In this document: positions 9,066 through 16,648 of the stretch, piece after piece
Numbering within the stretch: the stretch's first letter is position 1
How the letters are laid out: the number at the start of each line of letters is the position of its first letter
Assembly: GCA_947626085.1 (NCBI GenBank)
Contig: CANQQU010000019.1
Coordinates: forward strand, 1-34,174
Source of the DNA: an uncultured Oscillospiraceae bacterium
Lineage (GTDB): Bacteria; Bacillota; Clostridia; Oscillospirales; Oscillospiraceae
Direction of reading: 5' to 3'
Length of the DNA: 34,174 bases
Program-made: the position numbers and the translations under genes
Notes under the pieces: model-generated
What the model was told of the DNA's origin: nothing
What the model saw: only the letters and a program-made list of their open reading frames with translations
Databases searched by the model: none

Positions 9066-9872
9066 TCACAGTCCGAACACGGTCAAAGTGATGGTGGCCG
9101 CCAGCAGCAGCGCCAGAACGCCGAAGGCCCAATAGTCCAGCGGGGCATAGCGGAGCTGCTTCATTTTGGTGCGGCCCTCCCCGCCCTGGTAGCAGCGGCA
9201 CTCCATGGCGGTGGCCAGCTCATCGGCCCGGCGGAAGGCGCTGATAAACAGCGGCACCAGAATGGGGATCAGGGCCTTCACCCGCTGGATCAGGCTCCCG
9301 GTCTCAAAATCCGCGCCCCGGGCCTTCTGAGCGGAGATGATCTTGTCCGTCTCCTCCAAAAGCGTGGGGATGAACCGCAGGGCGATGCACATGATCATGG
9401 CCAGCTCATGGACCGGCAGGCCGATTTTCCCCAGAGGGCGCAGCAGGGATTCCAGCGCGTCCGTCAGGGCAATGGGCGAGGTGGTGTAGGTGAGCAAGAA
9501 GGTGGCGCAGATCAGGGCTAAGAGCCGCAGGATCATGAAGACCGCCCGCACCAGGCCCTCCAGGTAGATATTGATGATCCAGAAATGGACCAGAAGAGTC
9601 TCCCCGCTGGAGAAAAACAGGTTCATGATGCCGGTGAAGCACATCAGGAAGATCAGTGGCTTCAGGCCCTTGAAAAAGGCCTTGGGCTGGATCCCGGAAA
9701 CGGCAACGCAGATGATCAAAAACCCCAGCGTCAGCGCGTAGGACAGGAAATTGGAGGCAATGAACAGCGCCGCGATATAGGCCACCAGCAGGATCAACTT
9801 GGTTCTGGGGTCTAAGCGGTGGATCACGGAATTGCCCGGGAAATACTGGCCCAGGGTGATGTCTTTAAGCAT
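9066..9872 (-). CDS. ecfT: Energy-coupling factor transporter transmembrane subunit EcfT
   Basis: EcfT couples ATP hydrolysis by the two EcfA subunits to exchangeable vitamin-binding S components. The 268-residue protein has an N-terminal GQYFPGNSVIHRLDPRTKL signature, about five hydrophobic segments between residues 25 and 265, and the cytoplasmic coupling helices. The first coupling motif is the ARG of AQKARGADFE; the second is AMECRCYQGGEGRT, a variant of the usual AxEARGY. Its start codon lies inside the end of ecfA2 with an eight-base overlap, so the two are translationally coupled. No S component gene is adjacent, which fits the shared group II ECF module that serves several unlinked S proteins. 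Confidence 0.95.
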   Translation of the reverse strand: MLKDITLGQYFPGNSVIHRLDPRTKLILLVAYIAALFIASNFLSYALTLGFLIICVAVSGIQPKAFFKGLKPLIFLMCFTGIMNLFFSSGETLLVHFWIINIYLEGLVRAVFMILRLLALICATFLLTYTTSPIALTDALESLLRPLGKIGLPVHELAMIMCIALRFIPTLLEETDKIISAQKARGADFETGSLIQRVKALIPILVPLFISAFRRADELATAMECRCYQGGEGRTKMKQLRYAPLDYWAFGVLALLLAATITLTVFGL

Positions 9873-10728
9873 GGCCGCCGCCTCCCTTCCTCTGCGTCAG
9901 GGCGCGGACCGCCTGCTCCATGGTATAGACCCCCGGATATTTCAGGCCCATCTTTTCCAGGGCCAGGAATACCCGGGTGACCTCGGGCACATCCAGACCC
10001 ATATCCACCAAGGACTGAGCATTGGCGAAGATCTCCTCCGGGGTGCCGTCCAGCACCAGACGGGAGCCGCTCATGACCAGCAGCCGGTCCGCCAGGCGGG
10101 CCACGTCGTTCATGGAGTGGGTCACCATCATAATGGTGGCGTTTTTGGCCTGGCGGTAGGCCTGGATATTGTCCAGGATCTCCTCCCGGCCCCGGGGATC
10201 CAGGCCTGCGGTGGGCTCGTCCAGAATCAGCAGCTCCGGCTCCATGGCAACGATGCCGGCAATGGCCGCCCGGCGCTTCTGGCCCCCGGAGAGGTCAAAG
10301 GGCGAGGCCTTCAGCTGCTGCTCGGTGATGCCCACAAAGCCCGCCGCCTCCCGGACCCGGCGGTCTACCTCGTTTTCGTCCAGACCCATGTTTTTGGGGC
10401 CGAAGGCGATATCGGCGTAGACCGTCTCCTCAAAGAGCTGGTACTCCGGGTACTGGAACACCAGCCCCACCCGGAAGCGGCACGCCCGGGTGAATTTTTT
10501 GTCCGACCAGATATCCTGGCCCCCCAGAAGGATCTGGCCCTCGTCGGGCTTCAGCAGGCCGTTGAGATGCTGCATCAGGGTGGATTTCCCCGAGCCGGTA
10601 TGTCCAATGACGCCGATGAACTCCCCCGCGTGGATCTGGAATGACACGTCATCCAGGGCCTTGTGGGCAAAGGGCGTCCCGGCGCTGTAAGTATAGCTGA
10701 TATGATCTACTTCCAACAGTGGCGTCAC
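9865..10728 (-). CDS. ecfA2: Energy-coupling factor ATPase EcfA2
   Basis: The 287-residue ABC ATPase contains Walker A GHTGSGKST, the Q-loop of LVFQYPEYQLFEE, the signature LSGGQKRRAAIAG, and Walker B LLILDEPTAGLD with its catalytic glutamate. The YPEYQLFEETV segment after the Q-loop is typical of EcfA2. The start is GTG at 10728, with GGAGG seven bases upstream. It overlaps the ecfA1 stop codon as GTGA, indicating coupled translation. An open frame continues upstream to 11094, but that part is a shadow of ecfA1. Together with EcfA1 and EcfT it makes the energising module for vitamin or metal uptake. Confidence 0.95.
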   Translation of the reverse strand: MTPLLEVDHISYTYSAGTPFAHKALDDVSFQIHAGEFIGVIGHTGSGKSTLMQHLNGLLKPDEGQILLGGQDIWSDKKFTRACRFRVGLVFQYPEYQLFEETVYADIAFGPKNMGLDENEVDRRVREAAGFVGITEQQLKASPFDLSGGQKRRAAIAGIVAMEPELLILDEPTAGLDPRGREEILDNIQAYRQAKNATIMMVTHSMNDVARLADRLLVMSGSRLVLDGTPEEIFANAQSLVDMGLDVPEVTRVFLALEKMGLKYPGVYTMEQAVRALTQRKGGGGHA

Positions 10729-11585
10729 GTTTTTTCCTCCCCGGAAATGGCGTCGAAAATGGCCTGGGCGCAGCTCTGGGCGTCCAGCCGGTCCAGCGGC
10801 AGGGAAAAACCCTGCCGGTTCAGGGCGCTGCACAGCTCCACGGTCTCCGGCGCGGCCAGCCCCAGGCTGTGGAGCAGCTCCACCTGGGCAAACACCTCTT
10901 TGGGCGTTCCCTGGGCGGCGATCCGCCCGTGGTCCAGAACCACCACCCGCTTCGCCTTCGCGGCCTCGTCCATGTGGTGGGTAATGAGGATCACGGTGAT
11001 CCCCTGCTCCCGGTTCAGCCGGAGTACCGTGTCCAGCACCTCCCGGCGGCCCTTGGGGTCCAGCATGGCGGTGGGCTCGTCCAACACCACGCACCGAGGT
11101 GCCATGGCCAAGATCCCGGCGATGGCGACCCGTTGCTTCTGCCCGCCGGAGAGCAGGTGGGGCGCATGGAGCCGGTAGGCATACATGCCCACATTTTCCA
11201 GAGCGGAATCCACCCGCTGTCGAATTTCGCCGCTGGGAATTCCCAAATTTTCCGGGCCGAAGGCCACGTCCTCCTCCACCACGTTGGCGACGATCTGGTT
11301 GTCCGGGTTTTGGAAAACCATGCCCACCTGACGGCGGATGGGGATCAGATTCTCCTCCTTGGCGGTGTCCAGGCCGCAGACCCAGACCGTGCCGCCGGAG
11401 GGAAGCAATATGGCGTTGAAGTGCTTGGCAAGGGTGGATTTTCCGCTGCCGTTACCGCCCAGCACCGCCACGAAGTCCCCTTCCTCCACGGTCAGGCTCA
11501 GTCCGTTAAATACGGCAACGCCGGGCGTGTCCTCCACGCCCGGATAGGTAAAACAGAGGTTCTTTACCTCGACGGCTGATTCCAA
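10725..11585 (-). CDS. ecfA1: Energy-coupling factor ATPase EcfA1
   Basis: The 286-residue ABC ATPase has Walker A GGNGSGKST, the Q-loop segment MVFQNPDNQIV, the signature LSGGQKQRVAIAG, and Walker B CVVLDEPTAMLD. The NPDNQIVANVVEEDVAFG stretch is characteristic of EcfA1. The best start is the TTG at 11585, because GGAGG lies six bases upstream and the protein then begins at the conserved VEVKNLCFTYPG strand. A longer frame to 11693 would run through the methyltransferase gene. The start is 13 bases after the methyltransferase stop, and the end overlaps ecfA2, so all are one operon. Confidence 0.93.
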   Translation of the reverse strand: MESAVEVKNLCFTYPGVEDTPGVAVFNGLSLTVEEGDFVAVLGGNGSGKSTLAKHFNAILLPSGGTVWVCGLDTAKEENLIPIRRQVGMVFQNPDNQIVANVVEEDVAFGPENLGIPSGEIRQRVDSALENVGMYAYRLHAPHLLSGGQKQRVAIAGILAMAPRCVVLDEPTAMLDPKGRREVLDTVLRLNREQGITVILITHHMDEAAKAKRVVVLDHGRIAAQGTPKEVFAQVELLHSLGLAAPETVELCSALNRQGFSLPLDRLDAQSCAQAIFDAISGEEKT

Positions 11586-11598
11586 AGCGATCCTCCTG

Positions 11599-12465
11599 TC
11601 AGGGGGTCCAGCGGCCCGTCGCCCCGCAGGGCAGCACCAGGCCGGAAGACTCCACGGGTAGTCCCAGCTCTCCCACATGGGTGCGGCCCCCAAACCTGGG
11701 GACCAGCACCGTGTCCGCCGCGTATCCCACGGCGGAGGGCGCCAGGCCGGTGGTATAGGAATTGATGATCACAAAAAGGGGCCGGTCCGACAGCAGCTTG
11801 GCGGTCTCCTGGAGGAATGGATAGAAGCTGCTCTCCATTTTCCAGATCTCGCCGCTGGGGCCCCGGCCGTAGCTGGGCGGGTCCATGACAATGCCGTCAT
11901 ATTTCCGCCCCCGGCGCAGTTCCCGCTGCACGAATTTTCCGCAGTCGTCTACGATATAGTGGATGGGCCGGTCCCCCAGGCCGGAGGACTGGGCATTTTC
12001 CTTGGCCCAGGCCACCATGCCCTTCGCCGCGTCCACATGGTACACCTCCGCCCCGCCGGCGGCGGCGGCCAGGGTCGCCCCGCCGGAGTAAGCGAACAGG
12101 TTCAGCACCCGCACGCTCCTCCCGGCGGCGGCCACCTTCTCCCGGATAAAATCCCAGTTGGCGGCCTGCTCGGGGAACACCCCGGTGTGCTTGAAATTCA
12201 TAGGCTTGACATTGAATACCAGGTAGTCCCGGTATCGGATCTGCCACCGCTCCGGCAGGCTGTTCTCCGACCAGCGGCCCCCGCCGGCGGAGGAGCGGAA
12301 ATATTTCGCGTCAAAGCTCCGCCAGCCGGGATGGCGCTTGGGCGTCTGCCAGATCACCTGGGGATCCGGACGCACCAGGATCTTGCTGCCCCAGCGCTCC
12401 AGGCGCTCTCCATCGGAGGCGTCCAGCAGGGCGTAGTCCTTCCATTGGTCTGAAACAAAGGCCAT
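11599..12465 (-). CDS. Class I SAM-dependent methyltransferase (RlmI/RlmK-like)
   Basis: The 288-residue protein has a Rossmann methyltransferase fold. LNLFAYSGGATLAAAAGG forms the SAM-binding motif I, YHVDAAKGMV motif II, and IVMDPPSYGRG the catalytic-site motif IV. This combination resembles the C-terminal half of 23S rRNA methyltransferases of the RlmI/RlmK group, so an RNA base is a likely substrate. The N-terminal PUA domain of RlmI is absent. An N-terminal beta-rich stretch of about 95 residues precedes the fold. The start is nine bases after the PBP stop with GAGGAAG upstream. The position between a PBP and the ECF genes gives no direct clue to function. Confidence 0.88.
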   Translation of the reverse strand: MAFVSDQWKDYALLDASDGERLERWGSKILVRPDPQVIWQTPKRHPGWRSFDAKYFRSSAGGGRWSENSLPERWQIRYRDYLVFNVKPMNFKHTGVFPEQAANWDFIREKVAAAGRSVRVLNLFAYSGGATLAAAAGGAEVYHVDAAKGMVAWAKENAQSSGLGDRPIHYIVDDCGKFVQRELRRGRKYDGIVMDPPSYGRGPSGEIWKMESSFYPFLQETAKLLSDRPLFVIINSYTTGLAPSAVGYAADTVLVPRFGGRTHVGELGLPVESSGLVLPCGATGRWTP

Positions 12466-12474
12466 AGCGCTTCC

Positions 12475-15400
12475 TCACTCCCCCGCCCAGGGCGGCACGG
12501 TGCCGGAGGGAGCCGGACGGTTCTCAGACGGCGTCGGAAGGCTGCTGGGCACGGGCGTCGGGTTCTCCGGCGCGGAGGGCGTGGGGCTGGATGGCGCCGG
12601 ATTAGGCGTGGGGTTGGATTCTGCCGGAGAAGAGGGATTCGGCGTGTTCTCCCACCAGGGGAAACTGGGATTGGAAGGATCCTGCGGATCAGAGGGAATA
12701 TATCCGTTCCCATGGATCGGGCACATGAGATAGGGCGCGTCCACGCCCCGGTTGGCCTGACCGTAGAAGCCCTCATAGTGGCCGGGCTGGCCGTTCTCGT
12801 CCACCAAATAGACGTAGTCGTCCTCCAGGAACCAATCTCGCAGGTTGTAGTCCTTGGCGGCCCGAAGCTCGTCCATTTCCTCCAGGGTCATTTTCAGCAG
12901 GCCCCGCTGTTCCACATGGCCAGCGGCGCGGCACCCGGCGGTGGCAACGCCGCCGCCCACGGTACACCAGTCCACCATCACATGGAGGTCACAGGACTCG
13001 TAGGGCACATCCTCGGGATAGCAAAGTACCGTGGCCACCCGGCTGTGTTCCTCCGACCGGACGTCGTTCCTGCAGGCGTCGGTAGCCAGCTTGCCGGAAT
13101 CCAGGCACACCGTCACCCACTGCATCCCGGAGGTAGAATAGAGACTTTCCGATTCCAGCCCCTCGTGGATCGGCTCCATCACCTTCCGGAACAGGTCGCA
13201 GGAGGGATTGGAGGAGCCGTTGCCGGTGACGCTGATGGTCTCGGGCCAGTCGTAGCCGCTCCAGACCGCGGCGGAATAGTGCGCGGTGAAGCCGCAGAAC
13301 CACCGGTCCTTAAACGCGGCGGAGGAGCCGGTTTTACCGTAGAGCTCCATGCCGGGCCACGCCGCCAGGGAGCCGGTGCCGTTGACCACCACGCTGCGCA
13401 GGCAGTAATTCATATAATTGACGGTCTTGGCGCTGAGGACCTGCCGGGCCTCCTGGGTATTGTCCAGGATCAGATTGCCGTCCCGGTCGTAGACCTTGGT
13501 AAAGGTCCTGCTCTGGCGGTAGACGCCGTTGTTGGCAAAGGTGGCGTAGGCGGTGGCCATCTCTCGGACGGACAGACCGTAGGTCAGCGCGCCCAGTCCC
13601 AGGGGGGCGTAGCCGATGTCGGAACTGCCCCGGCCGCTGCCGTCGCCGTAGTCCTCAAATTCCAGCAGGCCGGACAGGCCAAACCGGTCCCTGCCGAAAT
13701 CAAAGCTGTACCGCAGGCCGATGCGCTCCACCGCATTCACCGCGCAGGCGTTGACGGATTCCTGGACGGCCTCATAGACCGTTCGGGACTTGCCATACCA
13801 CATGACGTCGTTCAGGGGGAAGGGATCGCTGCCGTTCTCCCCATAGGTTTGGGGCAAGTCCCGCAAAACCGTGGCCGGGGACAGGGTCCCCTGCTCAAAG
13901 CCGGGAGAATAGACGGTCAGAGGCTTGATGGCGGAACCGGTCTGCAGGCTGGCGTCCACCGCCCGGTTCCAGGCGTCAAATTCCAGCTTCTGGCCTACGC
14001 CGCCGGCAATGCCCACGATATCACCTGTCACGTTGTCGATCACCACGATACCGGACTGGAGCTGCTGACCGCTCCGCGTGGTGGGGATCTGGCTCAGATC
14101 CTCATATACCGCGTCGATGGCCCGCTGCACGTCCATATCGATGGTGGTGTAGATGCTGTAACCCGCCCGGCCCAGGAAGGCCACATACTCGTCCCGAGTG
14201 TTGTCGTCCCAGGCACGGCCCGCCCGGTCCGCCAGGGCGTGGGCCACGTCCTCCAGGACCGTATCGGTAAACCAGGAGTAAACATCCTCGGAGGCGTCGG
14301 TGATCACCTGGATCTCCGTGCCGCAGTTGGGACAGTAATAGCGGTCGCCCTCCTGCCGGAGGGTGCCCACCACCTCCTGATAGCCGCAGTCCGGGTTGGG
14401 GCATCTGGCCCAGCGGTCTTCCAAATCAATTTTGCTTTTCAGAACCAGGTTGTCCTTTAGGACCCGGTCGTACTCCTCCTGGGTCACTACCAGGTCCGCC
14501 AGGATGTCATCCAGCACGGTCTCATAGATCAGGCCCCGGTTACGGATAGCTTCCGCCTCCTCGGGGGTGATCTCATCATCGTTGTACAGTCGGTCCAGCA
14601 CGGTTTTGGAGACGATCTCCTCCGCGGAAGCCTGATCATACTCCTCCTGGGTGATCCAGCCCTGGTCCAGCATTTCGCTCAGGACCAGGTTCCGCCGCTC
14701 CCGGTTGTCCCGAGGGTTCTCGTAGGGATCGTACTGCCAGGGGTTATTGGTGATGGAGATCAGCGTCGCGCACTCCGCCAGGGTCAGCTTCTGCACTTCC
14801 TTGCCGAAGTAGGTCTTTGCCGCGCTGCCCACGCCCTTGCAGCCCTGGCTCAGATAAATGATGTTCAGATAGTGCTCCAAAATCACGTCCTTGTGATAGC
14901 GCCGCTCCAGCAGGGAGGCCCGGCAGATCTCCAGGAGCTTCCGCTGGACCGTGGCGCTGTCGTCCCCGGTGTTGTTCTTCACCAGCTGCTGGGTGATGGT
15001 GGAGCCGCCCTCGGAGGCGTCCCCCATAAAAATTTGGACAAAGGATTTGACGGTACGGAACCAATCCACGCCCTGGTGCTGGTAAAACCGCTTATCCTCA
15101 ATGGCGACGGCGGCATGGATCAGATCCTCCGGCACATCTTCCAGGGCGACGGATTTCTGACTGGACGCGGCATACAGCTCCTGCAGGATTTGAATTTCCC
15201 CGTCGCTGTCCACATAATAAAAGGTGGAGGGCTGATCGATGGCCTCGTCTTCCAGGATCACGTCGTTGGCGGTGGGCAGGATATCGTCCGCCACATAGTC
15301 CGCCATGGCGCCCAGCAGGACCAGCCCGCAAATGCCCACGATGATCAGCACCGTGAAGGCCGCTCCCAAAGCCAGCTTGAACGTGCCGAACACAAACATC

Positions 15401-15486
15401 CAGATCCGGTAGGCCACCTGAAGGGGCCAGGCGGGCTGCCAGTCTTGGCGGGGCGGTTTGGCCTTGCGGGGGAATTTCTCGCTCAT
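12475..15486 (-). CDS. Class A penicillin-binding protein with a zinc-ribbon insertion
   Basis: The 1003-residue protein builds peptidoglycan by glycan polymerisation and cross-linking. It has a cytoplasmic basic tail, one membrane anchor at about 38-62, and a glycosyltransferase 51 domain with catalytic Glu130 in AIEDKRFYQHQGVD. The transpeptidase domain carries SAIK at 518-521, SVN at 577-579 and KTGS at 718-721. Between the two domains, residues 362-388 hold CPNPDC...CPNC, four cysteines laid out like a zinc ribbon, which is unusual outside the cell. The C-terminal 50 residues are rich in Pro, Ser and Thr and probably run through the wall. It heads a minus-strand series through to truA. 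The extended -10 at 15570-15562 is the likely promoter. Confidence 0.94.
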   Translation of the reverse strand: MSEKFPRKAKPPRQDWQPAWPLQVAYRIWMFVFGTFKLALGAAFTVLIIVGICGLVLLGAMADYVADDILPTANDVILEDEAIDQPSTFYYVDSDGEIQILQELYAASSQKSVALEDVPEDLIHAAVAIEDKRFYQHQGVDWFRTVKSFVQIFMGDASEGGSTITQQLVKNNTGDDSATVQRKLLEICRASLLERRYHKDVILEHYLNIIYLSQGCKGVGSAAKTYFGKEVQKLTLAECATLISITNNPWQYDPYENPRDNRERRNLVLSEMLDQGWITQEEYDQASAEEIVSKTVLDRLYNDDEITPEEAEAIRNRGLIYETVLDDILADLVVTQEEYDRVLKDNLVLKSKIDLEDRWARCPNPDCGYQEVVGTLRQEGDRYYCPNCGTEIQVITDASEDVYSWFTDTVLEDVAHALADRAGRAWDDNTRDEYVAFLGRAGYSIYTTIDMDVQRAIDAVYEDLSQIPTTRSGQQLQSGIVVIDNVTGDIVGIAGGVGQKLEFDAWNRAVDASLQTGSAIKPLTVYSPGFEQGTLSPATVLRDLPQTYGENGSDPFPLNDVMWYGKSRTVYEAVQESVNACAVNAVERIGLRYSFDFGRDRFGLSGLLEFEDYGDGSGRGSSDIGYAPLGLGALTYGLSVREMATAYATFANNGVYRQSRTFTKVYDRDGNLILDNTQEARQVLSAKTVNYMNYCLRSVVVNGTGSLAAWPGMELYGKTGSSAAFKDRWFCGFTAHYSAAVWSGYDWPETISVTGNGSSNPSCDLFRKVMEPIHEGLESESLYSTSGMQWVTVCLDSGKLATDACRNDVRSEEHSRVATVLCYPEDVPYESCDLHVMVDWCTVGGGVATAGCRAAGHVEQRGLLKMTLEEMDELRAAKDYNLRDWFLEDDYVYLVDENGQPGHYEGFYGQANRGVDAPYLMCPIHGNGYIPSDPQDPSNPSFPWWENTPNPSSPAESNPTPNPAPSSPTPSAPENPTPVPSSLPTPSENRPAPSGTVPPWAGE

Positions 15487-15561
15487 ATCTCATACCTCCT
15501 TGCCGTTTGGCGGCAGGTCGAATGGTTTTGGAATAATTCGCCGGAATCCGGCGCTTTTATG

Positions 15562-15570
15562 ATTATAGCA
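15562..15570 (-). promoter_or_regulatory. Extended -10 promoter for the PBP operon
   Basis: TGCTATAAT is read on the minus strand; the -35 region is poor. A perfect inverted repeat, CGCCGGA/TCCGGCG, lies at 15540-15554 between this element and the start codon and could be an operator or leader hairpin. Confidence 0.6.
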
Positions 15571-15666
15571 TACCCAGTCAAGAAACGAAACCCCCAAATT
15601 ATGAAGAAAGATTAAAAATATAATGACCAAGTCCGGGAAATACTATCCCGGAAGGGAGGAACGGAC

Positions 15667-15891
15667 ATGAGAACAACTTATTTTTGCGCGCTGGCCCTCT
15701 CCCTGGGGTTTCTTCTGGGGATTCAGGACGGACGGATCGCTCTGTGGAAGGACGGGCAGGCCCAGCCGGTAGAGATATTCCCCATTCCGGCGAACATGCT
15801 GCCCGCGGCGGATCAGAAGGCCCTGAAGGAAGGCATTACCATTGAAAATTCCAGCGAGCTGAACAGAATTTTGGAAGATTTTTTGTCATAA
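15667..15891 (+). CDS. Small exported or membrane-anchored protein with BofC C-terminal-like motif
   Basis: The 74-residue product starts at an ATG with AGGGAGGAAC upstream. Residues 4-20 form a short hydrophobic segment, likely a signal or anchor. The rest reads GRIALWKDGQAQPVEIF, then LPAADQKALKEGI and a final LNRILEDFLS. From memory this pattern resembles the C-terminal domain of BofC and related small proteins of spore-formers. Those have a beta strand, a short proline-rich link, an LP..DQ..L..GI helix and a closing LEDF.S. Under that reading it may act at the cell surface or in the intermembrane space of the sporangium. This assignment is tentative. It is divergent from the PBP gene. Confidence 0.7.
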   Translation: MRTTYFCALALSLGFLLGIQDGRIALWKDGQAQPVEIFPIPANMLPAADQKALKEGITIENSSELNRILEDFLS

Positions 15892-15933
15892 CTCCCAAAT
15901 TCCTGTCAAAATCACCAAATTACCGTTTTCCAC

Positions 15934-15962
15934 TTGATTTTATCTTTGGAAACGGTTACAAT
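15934..15962 (+). promoter_or_regulatory. Sigma-A promoter for the DUF1292 gene
   Basis: TTGATT (15934-15939), a 17 bp spacer and TACAAT (15957-15962) lie 34 bases before the start codon. Confidence 0.75.
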
Positions 15963-15995
15963 AAGAGCAACCTGAGATAAGAAGGAGGCGCTTCC

Positions 15996-16280
15996 ATGGC
16001 AGATGAATATGGTTCCGATTATATGACCATCGTGGACGAGGACGGGACGGAGTATGAGCTGGAGGTGCTGTCCAGCATTGAATACAACGGCTTTACCTAC
16101 CTGGCCGTGACCCCCGCCGACAGCGACGAGGACCAGGACGTGGAGGTGAGCATCCTCAAATCCGTGGAGGAGGACGGGGAGCCGATCCTGTGCGCCATCG
16201 AGGACGAACAGGAGCTCCAGACCGTGTACGATTTGATCATGGAGCAGCTTTACGACGAGGAGGACCCGGAGGAGTCCTGA
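15996..16280 (+). CDS. DUF1292 family protein
   Basis: The 94-residue, very acidic protein matches the DUF1292 (YrzB-like) pattern found across Firmicutes: IVDEDGTEYELEVLSSIEYNGFTYLAV at the N terminus and a C-terminal EDEQELQTVYDLIMEQL. It has no signal peptide and is presumably cytoplasmic. AGAAGGAGG precedes the ATG. No biochemical function is established for the family that I can name. In many Firmicutes such genes lie near ruvX; here ruvX is 2.8 kb away. A structured RNA follows immediately. Confidence 0.9.
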   Translation: MADEYGSDYMTIVDEDGTEYELEVLSSIEYNGFTYLAVTPADSDEDQDVEVSILKSVEEDGEPILCAIEDEQELQTVYDLIMEQLYDEEDPEES

Positions 16281-16284
16281 TTCC

Positions 16285-16523
16285 TTCCGCGTATCTCCTG
16301 CTGGGTGCGTGCTGTGTCCTTTTGGACCCACATCATTTATACGGGACGCTTGACTTCCCTGCCGGATTGCAGACCTCCCGCCTACGCTTTGACGATAGGT
16401 GGACGTTGGGAGCAGAGAAGGTTGTGAGCGGCGACCCACCTGCCTTTCTGTGCAGGTCATAATTGGATGCACACGGCCACAGCGGGATCAGGCATGGGGA
16501 GCTTCGGCTCCCCATGTTTTCTT
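16285..16523 (+). ncRNA. ssrS: 6S RNA-like structured RNA
   Basis: This 360-base gap has no credible gene but a clear long-range fold. TCCTGCTG at 16296-16303 pairs with CAGCGGGA at 16480-16487, and CGTG plus TGTGTCC continue the stem with CACG and GGATGCA-side bases. Inside are nested CTCCC/GGGAG and CCTA-CG/CG-TAGG helices around 16376-16410, and an ACCTGC/GCAGGT hairpin near 16440-16457. A closing stem, an internal open region with a small 3' side hairpin, and a terminal arm are the layout of 6S RNA, which sequesters sigma-A polymerase. The element ends with a strong terminator on the same strand. The fold is seen; the family name is inferred. No separate promoter was identified. Confidence 0.5.
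16493..16523 (+). terminator. Intrinsic terminator after the 6S-like RNA
   Basis: CATGGGGAGC-TTCG-GCTCCCCATG followed by TTTTCTT is a perfect ten-pair stem with a UUCG tetraloop. Confidence 0.92.
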
Positions 16524-16556
16524 CGGTAATTTTTTTCAGAAAATGGGTCAGGCCTC

Positions 16557-16585
16557 TTGAAACCTGGGGAAAAATCCGTTATAAT
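16557..16585 (+). promoter_or_regulatory. Sigma-A promoter for the foldase gene
   Basis: TTGAAA (16557-16562), a 17 bp spacer and TATAAT (16580-16585) lie directly after the terminator. A GGCGGC/GCCGCC inverted repeat is present in the 5' leader. Confidence 0.85.
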
Positions 16586-16648
16586 ATCCAAGACTATGTC
16601 CGGCGGCGTTGTTTTCTGCCGCCAATTCAATGAGAGGGTTTGATTCAC

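Noticed and set aside
10729..11094. N-terminal extension of the ecfA2 frame
   Set aside because: It lies within ecfA1 in another frame. The GTG at 10728 has a good ribosome binding site and starts the conserved ABC fold.
12712..14460. 582-codon open frame on the plus strand opposite the PBP gene
   Set aside because: It is the antisense of a motif-rich PBP gene. Long antisense frames are expected in GC-rich DNA, and its composition (Gly, Val, His, Gln) is typical of such shadows.
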